A stretch of 40,408 nt of DNA from an uncultured Collinsella sp. Its GTDB lineage: Bacteria; Actinomycetota; Coriobacteriia; Coriobacteriales; Coriobacteriaceae. This document shows positions 30,688 through 38,356 of the stretch, piece after piece. Each line of letters opens with the position of its first letter. The stretch's first letter is position 1. The stretch lies in contig CAKURW010000013.1 of assembly GCA_934675795.1 (NCBI GenBank), positions 1 through 40,408 of the forward strand. Reading direction: 5' to 3'. The notes beneath the pieces are model-generated. The model saw only the letters and a list, made by a program, of their open reading frames with translations. It was not told the DNA's origin and ran no database searches. The translations under genes and the position numbers were made by a program.

Positions 30688-32763
30688 CTACTTGGCGCGG
30701 CCCTCCTCATAGCGCTCGACCAGCTTGGCCTGAACGTCATAAGGCACCTGCTCATAGCCTGCGGGCTTCATGGTAAAGTCACCCGTGCCGCGCGTGATAG
30801 AGCGCAGGCGCGTCGAATAATCCGTCAGCTCTGCCAGCGGCGCCTGGGCAATAACCACGGTATCGCCGCGCTCATCGGTCTCCATGCCCGTCACGCGACC
30901 GCGCGATGCCGAGATGTCGCCCATCACAGCGCCGGCGTAGCTCTCGGGGATGGTCACCGTAATTTCCTCAATGGGCTCCAGCACCACCGGGTCGGCATCG
31001 GCACATGCCTTGCGCAGGCCGATGCGAGCTGCCGCGCGGAACGCCATCTCGTTGGAGTCGACGCTGTGATACGAGCCGTCGTACACAGCCACGCGAATGC
31101 CCGTGAGCGGGTAGCCGGCAATGATGCCGTCCTTCATGGTCTCCTGGACACCCTTGTCCACGGCGGGGATCAGCGAGCGCGGAATACGGCCGCCCACGAC
31201 CTCGTCCACAAACTCATAGCCATCGCTCGTGCCGTCGGGCCCAATGAGCGGCTCCACGCGCAGCCAGCAGTCGCCGTACTGACCGGCGCCGCCGGTCTGC
31301 TTCTTATGGCGGCCCTGGGCACTTGCCGTACGGCGAATGGTCTCGCGATACGGAATGCGGATCGGCACGCTCTTGGCCACGACTTTGGTGCGATCCTCCA
31401 AACGGTTGAGCAGCACCGAAACCTGCGCCTCACCAACGGCGGAGATAATGGTCTGGCCGGTCTCCTCGTCGCGGTCGATGCTCATGGTCGGATCGGCCTT
31501 GCAGGCCTTCTCGATAAACGTGTAGAGCTTCTCTTCGTCGCCGCGATTCTCGGCCTCGATGGCAATGCGGTACTGCGAGTTGGGGAACTTAAACGCCGCG
31601 GCCTCGACCTTACCGGTAATCGAGAGCGTGTCGCCCGTCTCGGCAGCCAGCTTGGGCGCCACGATGATGTCGCCGGCATAGGCGTGACCGACCTCGGTCA
31701 TATCGCGGCCGCACATCACATACAGGTGAGCCAGACGGTCGCCCTTGCGGGTACGCGCGTTGATCAGCTCAAGACCCGGCTCAAGCGTACCCGTCAGCAC
31801 CTTGATAAAGCTGATGCGACCCTGCTGCGGATCGGCCAGGGTCTTAAACACAAACGCCACCGGACGGTCATCGTCGCTCGAGATTTTGAGCGAATCACCG
31901 TCGATGAGCGGCATCTCGCCGTAGTCGGTCGGCGCCGGGAAGTACGTCGCGATGTCATCCATCAGCGAGTTGATGCCCTGTTCCTTAATGCAATCGCCCG
32001 CAAAGACCGGCACAAAGATGCGCTCGGCGATCGCCTTCGACAGCAGGCCTTCAAGCTCCTCCTGCGTCAGCGTCTCCTCGCCTTCCAAGTACTTCATCAT
32101 CAGCTCGTCGTCAGCCTCGGCCACCAGCTCGCACAGATGGTCATGGGCTTCCTCGGCCTGGGCACGATACTCCTCGGGAATCTCCGACTCAACGGCCTCG
32201 GCGCCGTTGCAGTGGCGCGCCTTCATGCGCACCAGGTCGATGATGCCGTCAAAGTCCTCGCCCTCGCCCCAGGGAAGGGTCACGGCGCCCAAGCGCGTGC
32301 CAAAGCGCTCTTGCAGCAGGTCCATCGTGGTCGCAAAGCTGGCCTCGGAGCGCGACAGGCGGTTTACGAACACCGCACGCGCCAGGCGCAGGTCCTCGGC
32401 GGCATACCAGAGCTTAACCGTCGTAGGCTGTGGGCCGGCCTCGGCGTCGACCACAAACAGAGCCGTCTCGCAGACGCTCATCGCGGCAAAGGCGTCGCCG
32501 ATAAAATCGGGGTAGCACGGGGCATCGAGCACATTGATGCGCGCGCCCTTCCAGTCGATCGGCGCGATGGTCGTCGAGATGGAAAATGCACGCTTGACCT
32601 CTTCGGGGTCATAGTCGAGCGTGGGCTTGGTGCCGTCGTGGCCGCCCAGGCGGGCGGTCTTGCCGGAAAGGTGGAGCATGGCCTCGGCGAGTGAAGTCTT
32701 GCCCACCCCGCCTTGGCCTACGAGCACCACGTTCCTTACGTTACCGGTCTTGGGAGCACCCAT
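30688..32763 (-). CDS. EF-G-like translational GTPase paralogue
   Basis: 691 residues, full EF-G length with GTPase domain, domain II and the C-terminal domains (VPIRIPYRETI, GGAGQYGDCWLRVEP, then PVVLEPIEEITVTIPE near domain V). The GTPase motifs differ from true EF-G: P-loop GQGGVGKTS (16-24) instead of AHIDHGKTT, DAPCYPDF (80-87) instead of DTPGHVDF so the catalytic His is Tyr84, and NRLS instead of NKMD. It belongs to the EF-G-like/FusA2 group common in actinobacteria, whose role is unclear. The housekeeping fusA is normally beside rpsL/rpsG, not here. ATG 32763 follows AAGGAGG. The 296-bp upstream region shows a small GTCGGC/GCCGAC hairpin and a weak promoter candidate. Confidence 0.92.
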   Translation of the reverse strand: MGAPKTGNVRNVVLVGQGGVGKTSLAEAMLHLSGKTARLGGHDGTKPTLDYDPEEVKRAFSISTTIAPIDWKGARINVLDAPCYPDFIGDAFAAMSVCETALFVVDAEAGPQPTTVKLWYAAEDLRLARAVFVNRLSRSEASFATTMDLLQERFGTRLGAVTLPWGEGEDFDGIIDLVRMKARHCNGAEAVESEIPEEYRAQAEEAHDHLCELVAEADDELMMKYLEGEETLTQEELEGLLSKAIAERIFVPVFAGDCIKEQGINSLMDDIATYFPAPTDYGEMPLIDGDSLKISSDDDRPVAFVFKTLADPQQGRISFIKVLTGTLEPGLELINARTRKGDRLAHLYVMCGRDMTEVGHAYAGDIIVAPKLAAETGDTLSITGKVEAAAFKFPNSQYRIAIEAENRGDEEKLYTFIEKACKADPTMSIDRDEETGQTIISAVGEAQVSVLLNRLEDRTKVVAKSVPIRIPYRETIRRTASAQGRHKKQTGGAGQYGDCWLRVEPLIGPDGTSDGYEFVDEVVGGRIPRSLIPAVDKGVQETMKDGIIAGYPLTGIRVAVYDGSYHSVDSNEMAFRAAARIGLRKACADADPVVLEPIEEITVTIPESYAGAVMGDISASRGRVTGMETDERGDTVVIAQAPLAELTDYSTRLRSITRGTGDFTMKPAGYEQVPYDVQAKLVERYEEGRAK

Positions 32764-33002
32764 GATGACCTCCTTGCAGGGCCGCGCGCAATGCGCGACG
32801 CCAACGGGGAGGGTTTGCGGTCGGTGCCGTCCCGGGAGCAGCATGGTCGGCAGCCGAGCCGACTCACCCTCCAAATGTCCTATGCCACCACCCTACCCTT
32901 GCAGCCGTCTGTCCATGCACACCTTTCGGCACGCGTATGGATACGGGCGGCGAGAGGACAAGCAGGTCGTTTAGCTTTTGAGAAATCGCTCCGGAGCCAA
33001 TA

Positions 33003-33036
33003 AAAAACCGCCGCAGACCAAAAGACCTGCGGCGGC
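33003..33036 (-). terminator. Terminator of the amino acid ABC importer operon
   Basis: CCGCCGCAG (33008-33016) pairs with CTGCGGCGG (33027-33035). In minus-strand RNA it is followed by TTTTTTATT. It lies just past the ATPase stop at 33060. Confidence 0.9.
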
Positions 33037-33059
33037 ATCCCCTCAATAAGTATTTGAGC

Positions 33060-33824
33060 CTACCCCTCGATACGGCTCAAGAACTCGCGCGTACGCTGCT
33101 CGCGCGGATGGTCGATCACCTGCTCGGCAGGACCCTCCTCGACAATACGGCCGCCATCCATAAAGACCACGCGGTCGGCAACGTCACGGGCGAACTGCAT
33201 CGCGTGCGTCACGATCACCATCGTCATATTCTGCGCAGCCAGGTCCTTGATGACACGCAGCACCTCGGCCGTCAGCTCGGGATCGAGCGCCGAGGTCGGC
33301 TCGTCAAAGAACAAGATTTCCGGATCGAGCGCCAGGGCGCGGGCGATACTCACGCGCTGCTGCTGACCGCCCGAAAGCTCGCAGGGCACTTTGTTCTCGT
33401 TACCCGTAAGCCCCATCTGCGCAATAAGCTCGCGCGCATGGGTCTCCGCTTGCTCGCGCGGGCGCTTGAGCACGCGGATCGGCGCGTCAGTGATGTTTTT
33501 CATCACGGTATAGTGCGGAAACAGATTGTAGTTCTGGAACACCAGGCCAAATCGCGAGCGCGCCTGCTTGGGAACATCGCCCTTCGCATATACCGCGCCC
33601 GAGCCCGCATCCGTCGCGACCGCAAGATCGCCAAACGAGAGAGAGCCGCCGTCGAGCGTCTCGAGCAGCGTGGCGCAGCGCAGCAGCGTCGACTTACCGC
33701 CGCCCGAAGGCCCGATAATCGCCACGACCTCGCCGCGCTTCACCTCGAGCGAGATATCCTTGAGCACCTCATTGCCGCCAAACGCCTTACGCGCGTTCGT
33801 TATTTCCATTACCGTTCCGGACAC
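33060..33824 (-). CDS. Polar amino acid ABC importer, ATP-binding protein
   Basis: 254 residues from GTG 33824. Walker A is GPSGGGKST, the signature LSGGQQQRVSIARAL, Walker B ILFFDEPTSALDPE and the switch His in VIVTHAMQFA. This is the GlnQ/HisP type that powers import of polar amino acids. A 20-residue segment after the A-loop (around AVATDAGSGAVYAKGD) is somewhat longer than in typical GlnQ. GTG 33824 is preceded by GGAGG at 5 nt; ATG 33836 and ATG 33809 are alternatives. It is the third gene, 161-173 nt after the permease stop, with two hairpins in that gap, so its level may be set separately. Confidence 0.94.
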   Translation of the reverse strand: MSGTVMEITNARKAFGGNEVLKDISLEVKRGEVVAIIGPSGGGKSTLLRCATLLETLDGGSLSFGDLAVATDAGSGAVYAKGDVPKQARSRFGLVFQNYNLFPHYTVMKNITDAPIRVLKRPREQAETHARELIAQMGLTGNENKVPCELSGGQQQRVSIARALALDPEILFFDEPTSALDPELTAEVLRVIKDLAAQNMTMVIVTHAMQFARDVADRVVFMDGGRIVEEGPAEQVIDHPREQRTREFLSRIEG

Positions 33825-33897
33825 AGGAACCTCCATGTATTTGAAGAGTCAGCGAGCGTGTGACTGACGAGACAATATGCTCCGAAAGAGGAGCGCC

Positions 33898-33992
33898 GCG
33901 TACTTCTGTACGCAAGCGACGGTTTGAGGAGCAGATTGGCCGTCAGGCACGCGCGCAGCGTCGAGCAGTCCGCCGTTCGTTAGAACGGCGGA
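33898..33992 (-). other. Two hairpins between permease and ATPase genes
   Basis: GCGTAC-TTCT-GTACGC lies around 33898-33913. TCCGCCGTTC (33969-33978) and GAACGGCGGA (33983-33992) form a perfect 10-bp stem with a GTTA loop right after the permease stop. Neither has a U-tract. They could act as 3'-end stabilisers or translational attenuators within the operon. Confidence 0.6.
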
Positions 33993-33997
33993 ACGAT

Positions 33998-34651
33998 CTA
34001 GTCATGGTAGTAATCCAATTTTTTCTCGGCGGCGCCCAGCAGCATCTCGACAACGAAATTAAAGACCCAGTAAATCAGCGCCGCAATCGCAAACGGCACC
34101 ATGCTCACCTGCGAGGCGACCAGCGCCTTGGCCGTCGAGAACATCTCACCCACGCCAATGGCAAACGCCAGCGACGTGTCCTTGACCAGTGTGATGATCT
34201 CGTTGCCCATCGCCGGCAGAATACGCTTGGCGACCTGCGGCATCACGATATACAGAAACGTCTGCATGCGCGAGTAGCCCAGCACCTCGGCGGCCTCATA
34301 TTGACCGCGCGGAATGGACTGCAGGCCCGATCGATAGATCTCGGCAAAATAGCCGGCGTAGTTGATGATGAACGCCACGACGCACGCCGTCCACTTGGAA
34401 TCGGGCGTGAGCGAAATGCCAAACACGTAATACGGGGCAAAGTAGATGGCAAACATCTGCAGCATGAGCGGCGTGCCGCGCATGACCGAGATATAGATGC
34501 GCGCAATCCAGCGAAGCGGCGCGATTTTGCTCATGCGCATAAACGCCACGGGAATTCCCAGCGGAATCGACCCGAGCAGCGTCAACACAAACAGCTGCAA
34601 ACTGACCAAGAACCCCTGGCCAAGCATCTGCATCATGACCTGAATAGACAT
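33998..34651 (-). CDS. Polar amino acid ABC importer, permease
   Basis: 217 residues, about five membrane helices. The His/Glu/Gln/Arg/opine permease motifs are visible: VMRGTPLMLQMFAIYF, INYAGYFAEIYRSGLQSIPRGQYEAAEVLGYS and the cytoplasmic EAA loop that docks the ATPase. It is probably a homodimer, as there is only one permease gene. ATG 34651 overlaps the stop of the binding-protein gene by one base (TAATG), indicating translational coupling. The ATPase gene follows after a structured gap. Confidence 0.94.
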   Translation of the reverse strand: MSIQVMMQMLGQGFLVSLQLFVLTLLGSIPLGIPVAFMRMSKIAPLRWIARIYISVMRGTPLMLQMFAIYFAPYYVFGISLTPDSKWTACVVAFIINYAGYFAEIYRSGLQSIPRGQYEAAEVLGYSRMQTFLYIVMPQVAKRILPAMGNEIITLVKDTSLAFAIGVGEMFSTAKALVASQVSMVPFAIAALIYWVFNFVVEMLLGAAEKKLDYYHD

Positions 34652-35511
34652 TACTTGAGCACCCAATTATCGAAAGACAAACCATAGCTTGAATATTTAT
34701 CGCAGAGGTCCTTGACCGTGCCGTCCTCGTAGAGCGCCTTGAGCGACTCGGCTACAGCATCGGCCGACTTGGTGTCGCCCTTCTTAAAGCCGACGGCGTA
34801 GTGCTCGCTGGACAGCGGCTCATCAAGCTGCGTATAGGCATCGGGCTTGGCGGCAAGCTGATACTGGACAATCGAAAGGTCGCAAGCCACGGCATCGACC
34901 GCGCCGCTCTCGAGCTGCATAAAGGCCGTGTTGTACTCGCCGATCGTGTCGAGCGTGGCAAACGTCGCCGCCAGATCCTTCTGGTCACCCTCAAGCACGT
35001 CCTGCGCAGCGGAATCAGTCTGGGTAATCACAGTCTTGCCGGCAAGATCGTCCCAGCCCTTGATGCCCGCATCCTTCTTGACCACCAGCACCTGCTCGTT
35101 GAGCATGTACGGCTCGGAGAACGTGTAGTCGTCCTCACGGCCCTCCATGGTAAAGCCGTTCCAGATGCAGTTGATGGCGCCAGAGTTGAGCAGCGTGTCC
35201 TTGGCGTCCCAGTCGATGGCCTCGTATTTGACCTCCCAGCCCTGCTTATCGGCAACAGCCTTGGCCAGATCGAGATCAAAGCCGGTGTACTCGCCATCGT
35301 CGCCCACAAAGCCGTACGGAGGATAGGACTTATCGAAGCCCACCACGAGCTTCTTGGACTCCGCAGCACCCTTCACATCCTTGGCCGCGGCAGAGCCAGC
35401 AGCGGAGCCCTTGCCGGCACCACCGCCGCAACCGACAAGACCAAGGCCAAGCACCGTGGCGAGCGAGCCGGCTAGACCAACAAACTGACGACGAGACATA
35501 TCGGTGTTCAT
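34651..35511 (-). CDS. Polar amino acid ABC importer, substrate-binding lipoprotein
   Basis: 286 residues. The N-terminus has a twin-arginine motif (SRRQFVGLAG) and a lipobox LVGC, so it is probably exported by Tat and lipid-anchored. The mature domain is a family 3 periplasmic-binding fold (KKLVVGFDKSYPPYGFVGDD, YTGFDLDLAKAVADKQGW, AIDWDAKDTLLNSGAINCIW). A Gly/Ala/Ser-rich linker follows the lipid cysteine. ATG 35511 follows AAGGGGGAA. It is the first gene of the importer operon and should deliver a polar amino acid such as glutamine, glutamate or a basic residue; the exact ligand is not readable. CACTTTA repeats lie upstream. Confidence 0.93.
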   Translation of the reverse strand: MNTDMSRRQFVGLAGSLATVLGLGLVGCGGGAGKGSAAGSAAAKDVKGAAESKKLVVGFDKSYPPYGFVGDDGEYTGFDLDLAKAVADKQGWEVKYEAIDWDAKDTLLNSGAINCIWNGFTMEGREDDYTFSEPYMLNEQVLVVKKDAGIKGWDDLAGKTVITQTDSAAQDVLEGDQKDLAATFATLDTIGEYNTAFMQLESGAVDAVACDLSIVQYQLAAKPDAYTQLDEPLSSEHYAVGFKKGDTKSADAVAESLKALYEDGTVKDLCDKYSSYGLSFDNWVLK

Positions 35512-35529
35512 GGTATTCCCCCTTGATGG

Positions 35530-35580
35530 CACTTTAGTTAGATAAAGTGAGTCATGTAACGTTCAGAATCATACACTTTA
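35530..35580. promoter_or_regulatory. CACTTTA repeats upstream of the importer operon
   Basis: CACTTTA (35530-35536) and TAAAGTG (35543-35549) form an inverted repeat with a 6-bp spacer, and a third CACTTTA lies at 35574-35580. It overlaps the likely leader/promoter of the binding-protein gene and may be a regulator site, for example an amino-acid repressor. No regulator is adjacent. Confidence 0.5.
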
Positions 35581-35603
35581 GCGTGATAGAGCACAAGGCG
35601 AGT

Positions 35604-35741
35604 TTGCCCGCCGCGTGAGGGGTGTGGGGTTAAGTTTCCTGCTCTACAGTCCTGCTCACGACGGAGGCCACATTAAGTGGCCTCCTGTTCGTGCGGAACT
35701 CGCGATAAACTTAACCCCCACACCCCTCACGCGGCGGGCAA
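35604..35741. repeat. 138-nt long hairpin between divergent genes
   Basis: 35604-35637 and 35707-35741 are inverted repeats of 34/35 nt that match throughout except for one extra base (they begin TTGCCCGCCGCG and end CGCGGCGGGCAA). Inside, GGAGGCCAC (35663-35671) pairs with GTGGCCTCC (35677-35685). The flanking genes point away from each other (importer at 35511 minus, methyltransferase at 35849 plus), so it is not a gene terminator. It resembles the 3707-3831 hairpin in build but not in sequence. Confidence 0.85.
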
Positions 35742-35805
35742 CCGTCGTTGGGCTTATCGCTGACACGATTAAACCGCTTGCATATCGTCTGCTGGCTTGG
35801 CACGG

Positions 35806-35836
35806 TACAATACTTGCAGCTTTAATTCATGAATTA
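35806..35836 (+). promoter_or_regulatory. Candidate -10 and 14-bp palindrome before the methyltransferase gene
   Basis: TACAAT (35806-35811) is a good -10. The perfect palindrome TAATTCATGAATTA (35823-35836) follows about 12 bp later and ends 12 nt before the start codon, close to the ribosome site GGAG. It may be a repressor operator. Confidence 0.45.
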
Positions 35837-35848
35837 GTGGAGTTATTG

Positions 35849-37291
35849 ATGGCAGAATCTCGTGCGGAGCGTAGGGCTCGTCGTGCTTTGGTGGAGGCGG
35901 TTGAGGGGTCGAAGGAGGAGAAATCTTCTACGAAATCCAAGTCTTCTAAAGCTGCAAAAAGCAAATCGGCTAAGGGCAAGGCCAAGCGTCCCGGCTCTCG
36001 TCGGAACGAGGATAAGGCATCTCAGACTCGCTCCAAGCGCTCGCATAAAGATCAGGTTTCGTCTGCGCGTAAGGCTGTGGACCCCAAGTCTCCCTGTTCG
36101 ATCATGAAAGCTTGCGGTGGGTGTACGGCGCTCAATCGTCCTTATAAGAAGCAGTTGGCAGCCAAGCAGGCCGCCATGGAGGAGCTTTTTGCTACCCTTT
36201 GCGAGCGCGAGGGCATTAGCGTCGACCCCATTCGCGGTATGGGCGTCACCCTGGGCGACCCGGGCAAATATCCTGCGCCGCGCGGTTTTCGCCATAAGGC
36301 CGCCACTCCCTTTGCTCCCGGTAAGGAGGGTGCTGTCCGTTGCGGTTTCTTTGAGCGCGGCACGCACAAGATCGTTGCCGTACCCGAGTGTCCTGTCGAG
36401 GCACCGGGTGCCCGTCAGATTCTCAACGGCATCGCACGCGAAGCCGAGCGGCTGCATATTCCCGCCTTTAATGAGGACAAGCATCTTGGTTTGCTTCGCT
36501 ATGCCGTCGTCCGCTGCGGTTGGCGTACCGACCAGGTCATGGTCACGCTCGTGACCGCTCAGCGCGACTTGCCGCATGCGCAGGAGTTCTTTGAGGCTGT
36601 CGCCGCGCTCAATCCGCACATCGTCACCGTCGCCCAAAACATCAACGGACGTCCCGGCAACGCCATCCTCGGCGAGGAAACCCGCATTGTATATGGCGCC
36701 GAGTGCATGCGCGACCAGCTGCTCGGCTGCGAGTTCGATATCTCCCCCACCGCGTTCTACCAGACCAACCCGCAGCAGACCGAGCTGCTCTATCAGCTCG
36801 CGATTGACGGCATGGACCTGCAGCAGGGCGACGTACTCATGGATGCCTATTGCGGTAGCGGAACTATCGGCCTGTGCGCAGCCAAAGCCGCCCAGGACAA
36901 GGGCGTCGGCATTATGCTGCTTGGCGTGGAGCGCAACCACGCCGGCATTGCCGACGCACGTCGTAATGCCGAGCTCAACGGCCTCACCCGCAGCGCTTGG
37001 TTTATGGCTGACGATGCCACCGACTACATCCTAGATGCCGCCGACAACAACGAGCGGGTCGATGTCCTTTCCATCGATCCGCCGCGCGCCGGCTCTACCC
37101 CCGAGTTCCTCGAAGCTGCCTGCGCGCTTAAGCCGCGCCGCATCACCTATATCAGCTGCAACCCCGTGACTCAAGAGCGCGACCTGCATCAGCTTCTCGA
37201 CGGAGGCTATCGCCTGCTCAAGATCACGCCCGTCGACATGTTTCCTCACACCGACCACACCGAAACCGTAGCGGTCCTCGAACGCCGCTAA
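35849..37291 (+). CDS. rlmD: 23S rRNA (uracil-5-)-methyltransferase, RlmD/TrmA family
   Basis: 480 residues. A lysine/serine-rich basic tail (about 20-76) precedes the catalytic part. Cys83, Cys89, Cys92 (PCSIMKACGGC) and Cys181 (VPECP) are the [4Fe-4S] ligands. DAYCGSGTIGL binds S-adenosylmethionine, and DPPRAG and SCNPVTQERD follow, the latter with the catalytic nucleophile Cys. HTETVAVLE holds the general base. It methylates C5 of a uridine in 23S rRNA, or possibly tRNA. No TRAM domain is evident, so the basic tail may bind RNA instead. ATG 35849 follows GGAG; the frame is open further upstream through the palindrome region. The tail uses more T-ending codons than the rest. Confidence 0.92.
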   Translation: MAESRAERRARRALVEAVEGSKEEKSSTKSKSSKAAKSKSAKGKAKRPGSRRNEDKASQTRSKRSHKDQVSSARKAVDPKSPCSIMKACGGCTALNRPYKKQLAAKQAAMEELFATLCEREGISVDPIRGMGVTLGDPGKYPAPRGFRHKAATPFAPGKEGAVRCGFFERGTHKIVAVPECPVEAPGARQILNGIAREAERLHIPAFNEDKHLGLLRYAVVRCGWRTDQVMVTLVTAQRDLPHAQEFFEAVAALNPHIVTVAQNINGRPGNAILGEETRIVYGAECMRDQLLGCEFDISPTAFYQTNPQQTELLYQLAIDGMDLQQGDVLMDAYCGSGTIGLCAAKAAQDKGVGIMLLGVERNHAGIADARRNAELNGLTRSAWFMADDATDYILDAADNNERVDVLSIDPPRAGSTPEFLEAACALKPRRITYISCNPVTQERDLHQLLDGGYRLLKITPVDMFPHTDHTETVAVLERR

Positions 37292-37321
37292 CCAACCTCA
37301 GTAGATTTTTGGGACAAGAAA

Positions 37322-37347
37322 GGGGGCGACCCGTCTGGGCCACCCCC
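37322..37347 (-). terminator. Terminator of the PHP phosphoesterase gene
   Basis: GGGGGCGACCC pairs with GGGCCACCCCC. The two irregular pairs become G.U in minus-strand RNA, giving an 11-bp stem followed by TTTCTTG, which supports minus-strand termination. Confidence 0.78.
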
Positions 37348-37369
37348 TTCGCTTGGTTTATAAATTCCG

Positions 37370-38191
37370 CTACATCCCCTTGCACAGGTCGCACACGCCG
37401 GCTGCCGCCATCTCGCGCAGCAGCGTCTCGCGATCGCGCGTCACGATCAGATCCAACGGGAAGTGAATCTCGTCGAGCATCTTGCGAGCGTAATCGAGCT
37501 TACCAATTGCCATGCCAATGTGCGCATCGGTCGAAACGCCAATGCCCACGCCCAGCTCGGCGCAGCGCTCGGCGATCTTGCGGCATACGGCCCAATGCTC
37601 AGTGTCGACACCGTGTTCAAGACTATGGTTGTTGATCTCAATAATCTTGTGCTTGGCCTTAGCTGCCAACAGCACCTCGTCGATATCGAACGGCACGCCC
37701 GAACGCCCCGTGTGACCCAGCATGAACACCTTGGGGTGCTCCAGGGCATTGATATACATCTCGGTCGTCTGGGCCAGCGTCGCGCCTTCAGCAATCTGCG
37801 AATTATGCACGCTCGCAACCAAATAATCCAAATTACGCGTAACCAAATCGAACAGCGAATGCTGACGGCTGTACGAATCGCCGGCAATATCGAGCGTGAC
37901 AGAAGTGTCCTCGCCAAACAGGCTTCCGTCCAGCGAAACGATATCGGCCTCGGCACCACGCAGCACCAGCACGCCGCTCCAAATGCGCGGCCAGATATCC
38001 TGGTTGATAAAGAACTGGTAACTGCGCAGGTCATTGGGGCAAGCCGTAACCATAGAGCTCAAATGGTCGGCAGATCCGAGCACCTGCAGACCACGCTCTG
38101 CCGCCCAGTACACATTCTCCTCAATGGTCGAATATGCATGCGCAGAGAACATCGTATGGGTATGAATGTCACAAGAAAGCAGGTAGGGCAT
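37370..38191 (-). CDS. PHP domain phosphoesterase (YcdX/histidinol-phosphatase-like)
   Basis: 273 residues. The PHP metal site appears as CDIHTHTMFSAHA (His9, His11), LGSADH (His43), a Glu in RGAEADIV, VASVHNSQ, MLGHTGR and VSTDAHIG. This pattern binds a trinuclear metal centre and hydrolyses phosphomonoesters. The C-terminal DLCKGM is unusual. The closest functional type is the YcdX-like phosphatase rather than a DNA-polymerase PHP domain; the substrate is unknown. ATG 38191 follows AAGGAG. TACAAT upstream is a possible -10. It lies 165 nt after the aminotransferase stop, across a hairpin. Confidence 0.88.
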   Translation of the reverse strand: MPYLLSCDIHTHTMFSAHAYSTIEENVYWAAERGLQVLGSADHLSSMVTACPNDLRSYQFFINQDIWPRIWSGVLVLRGAEADIVSLDGSLFGEDTSVTLDIAGDSYSRQHSLFDLVTRNLDYLVASVHNSQIAEGATLAQTTEMYINALEHPKVFMLGHTGRSGVPFDIDEVLLAAKAKHKIIEINNHSLEHGVDTEHWAVCRKIAERCAELGVGIGVSTDAHIGMAIGKLDYARKMLDEIHFPLDLIVTRDRETLLREMAAAGVCDLCKGM

Positions 38192-38291
38192 CAGGTCTCC
38201 TTATCTGGCACGGCCGTCGCTTATATTCATTGTACGCATAGCCTTCGATAGTCGTAAAACCACTCCATCCCAAAGACACAACGTCCATGAC

Positions 38292-38322
38292 AACGGGGTC
38301 TGGCTTAACACCAAACCCCGTT
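38292..38322 (-). terminator. Hairpin at the 3' end of the aminotransferase gene
   Basis: AACGGGG..TGG (38292-38303) pairs with CCA..CCCCGTT (38311-38322). One irregular pair is G.U only in minus-strand RNA. There is no U-tract, so this is a weak terminator candidate. Confidence 0.5.
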
Positions 38323-38356
38323 TCACGTAAAACATTGTAGGCAGAGCGCTTTACTT

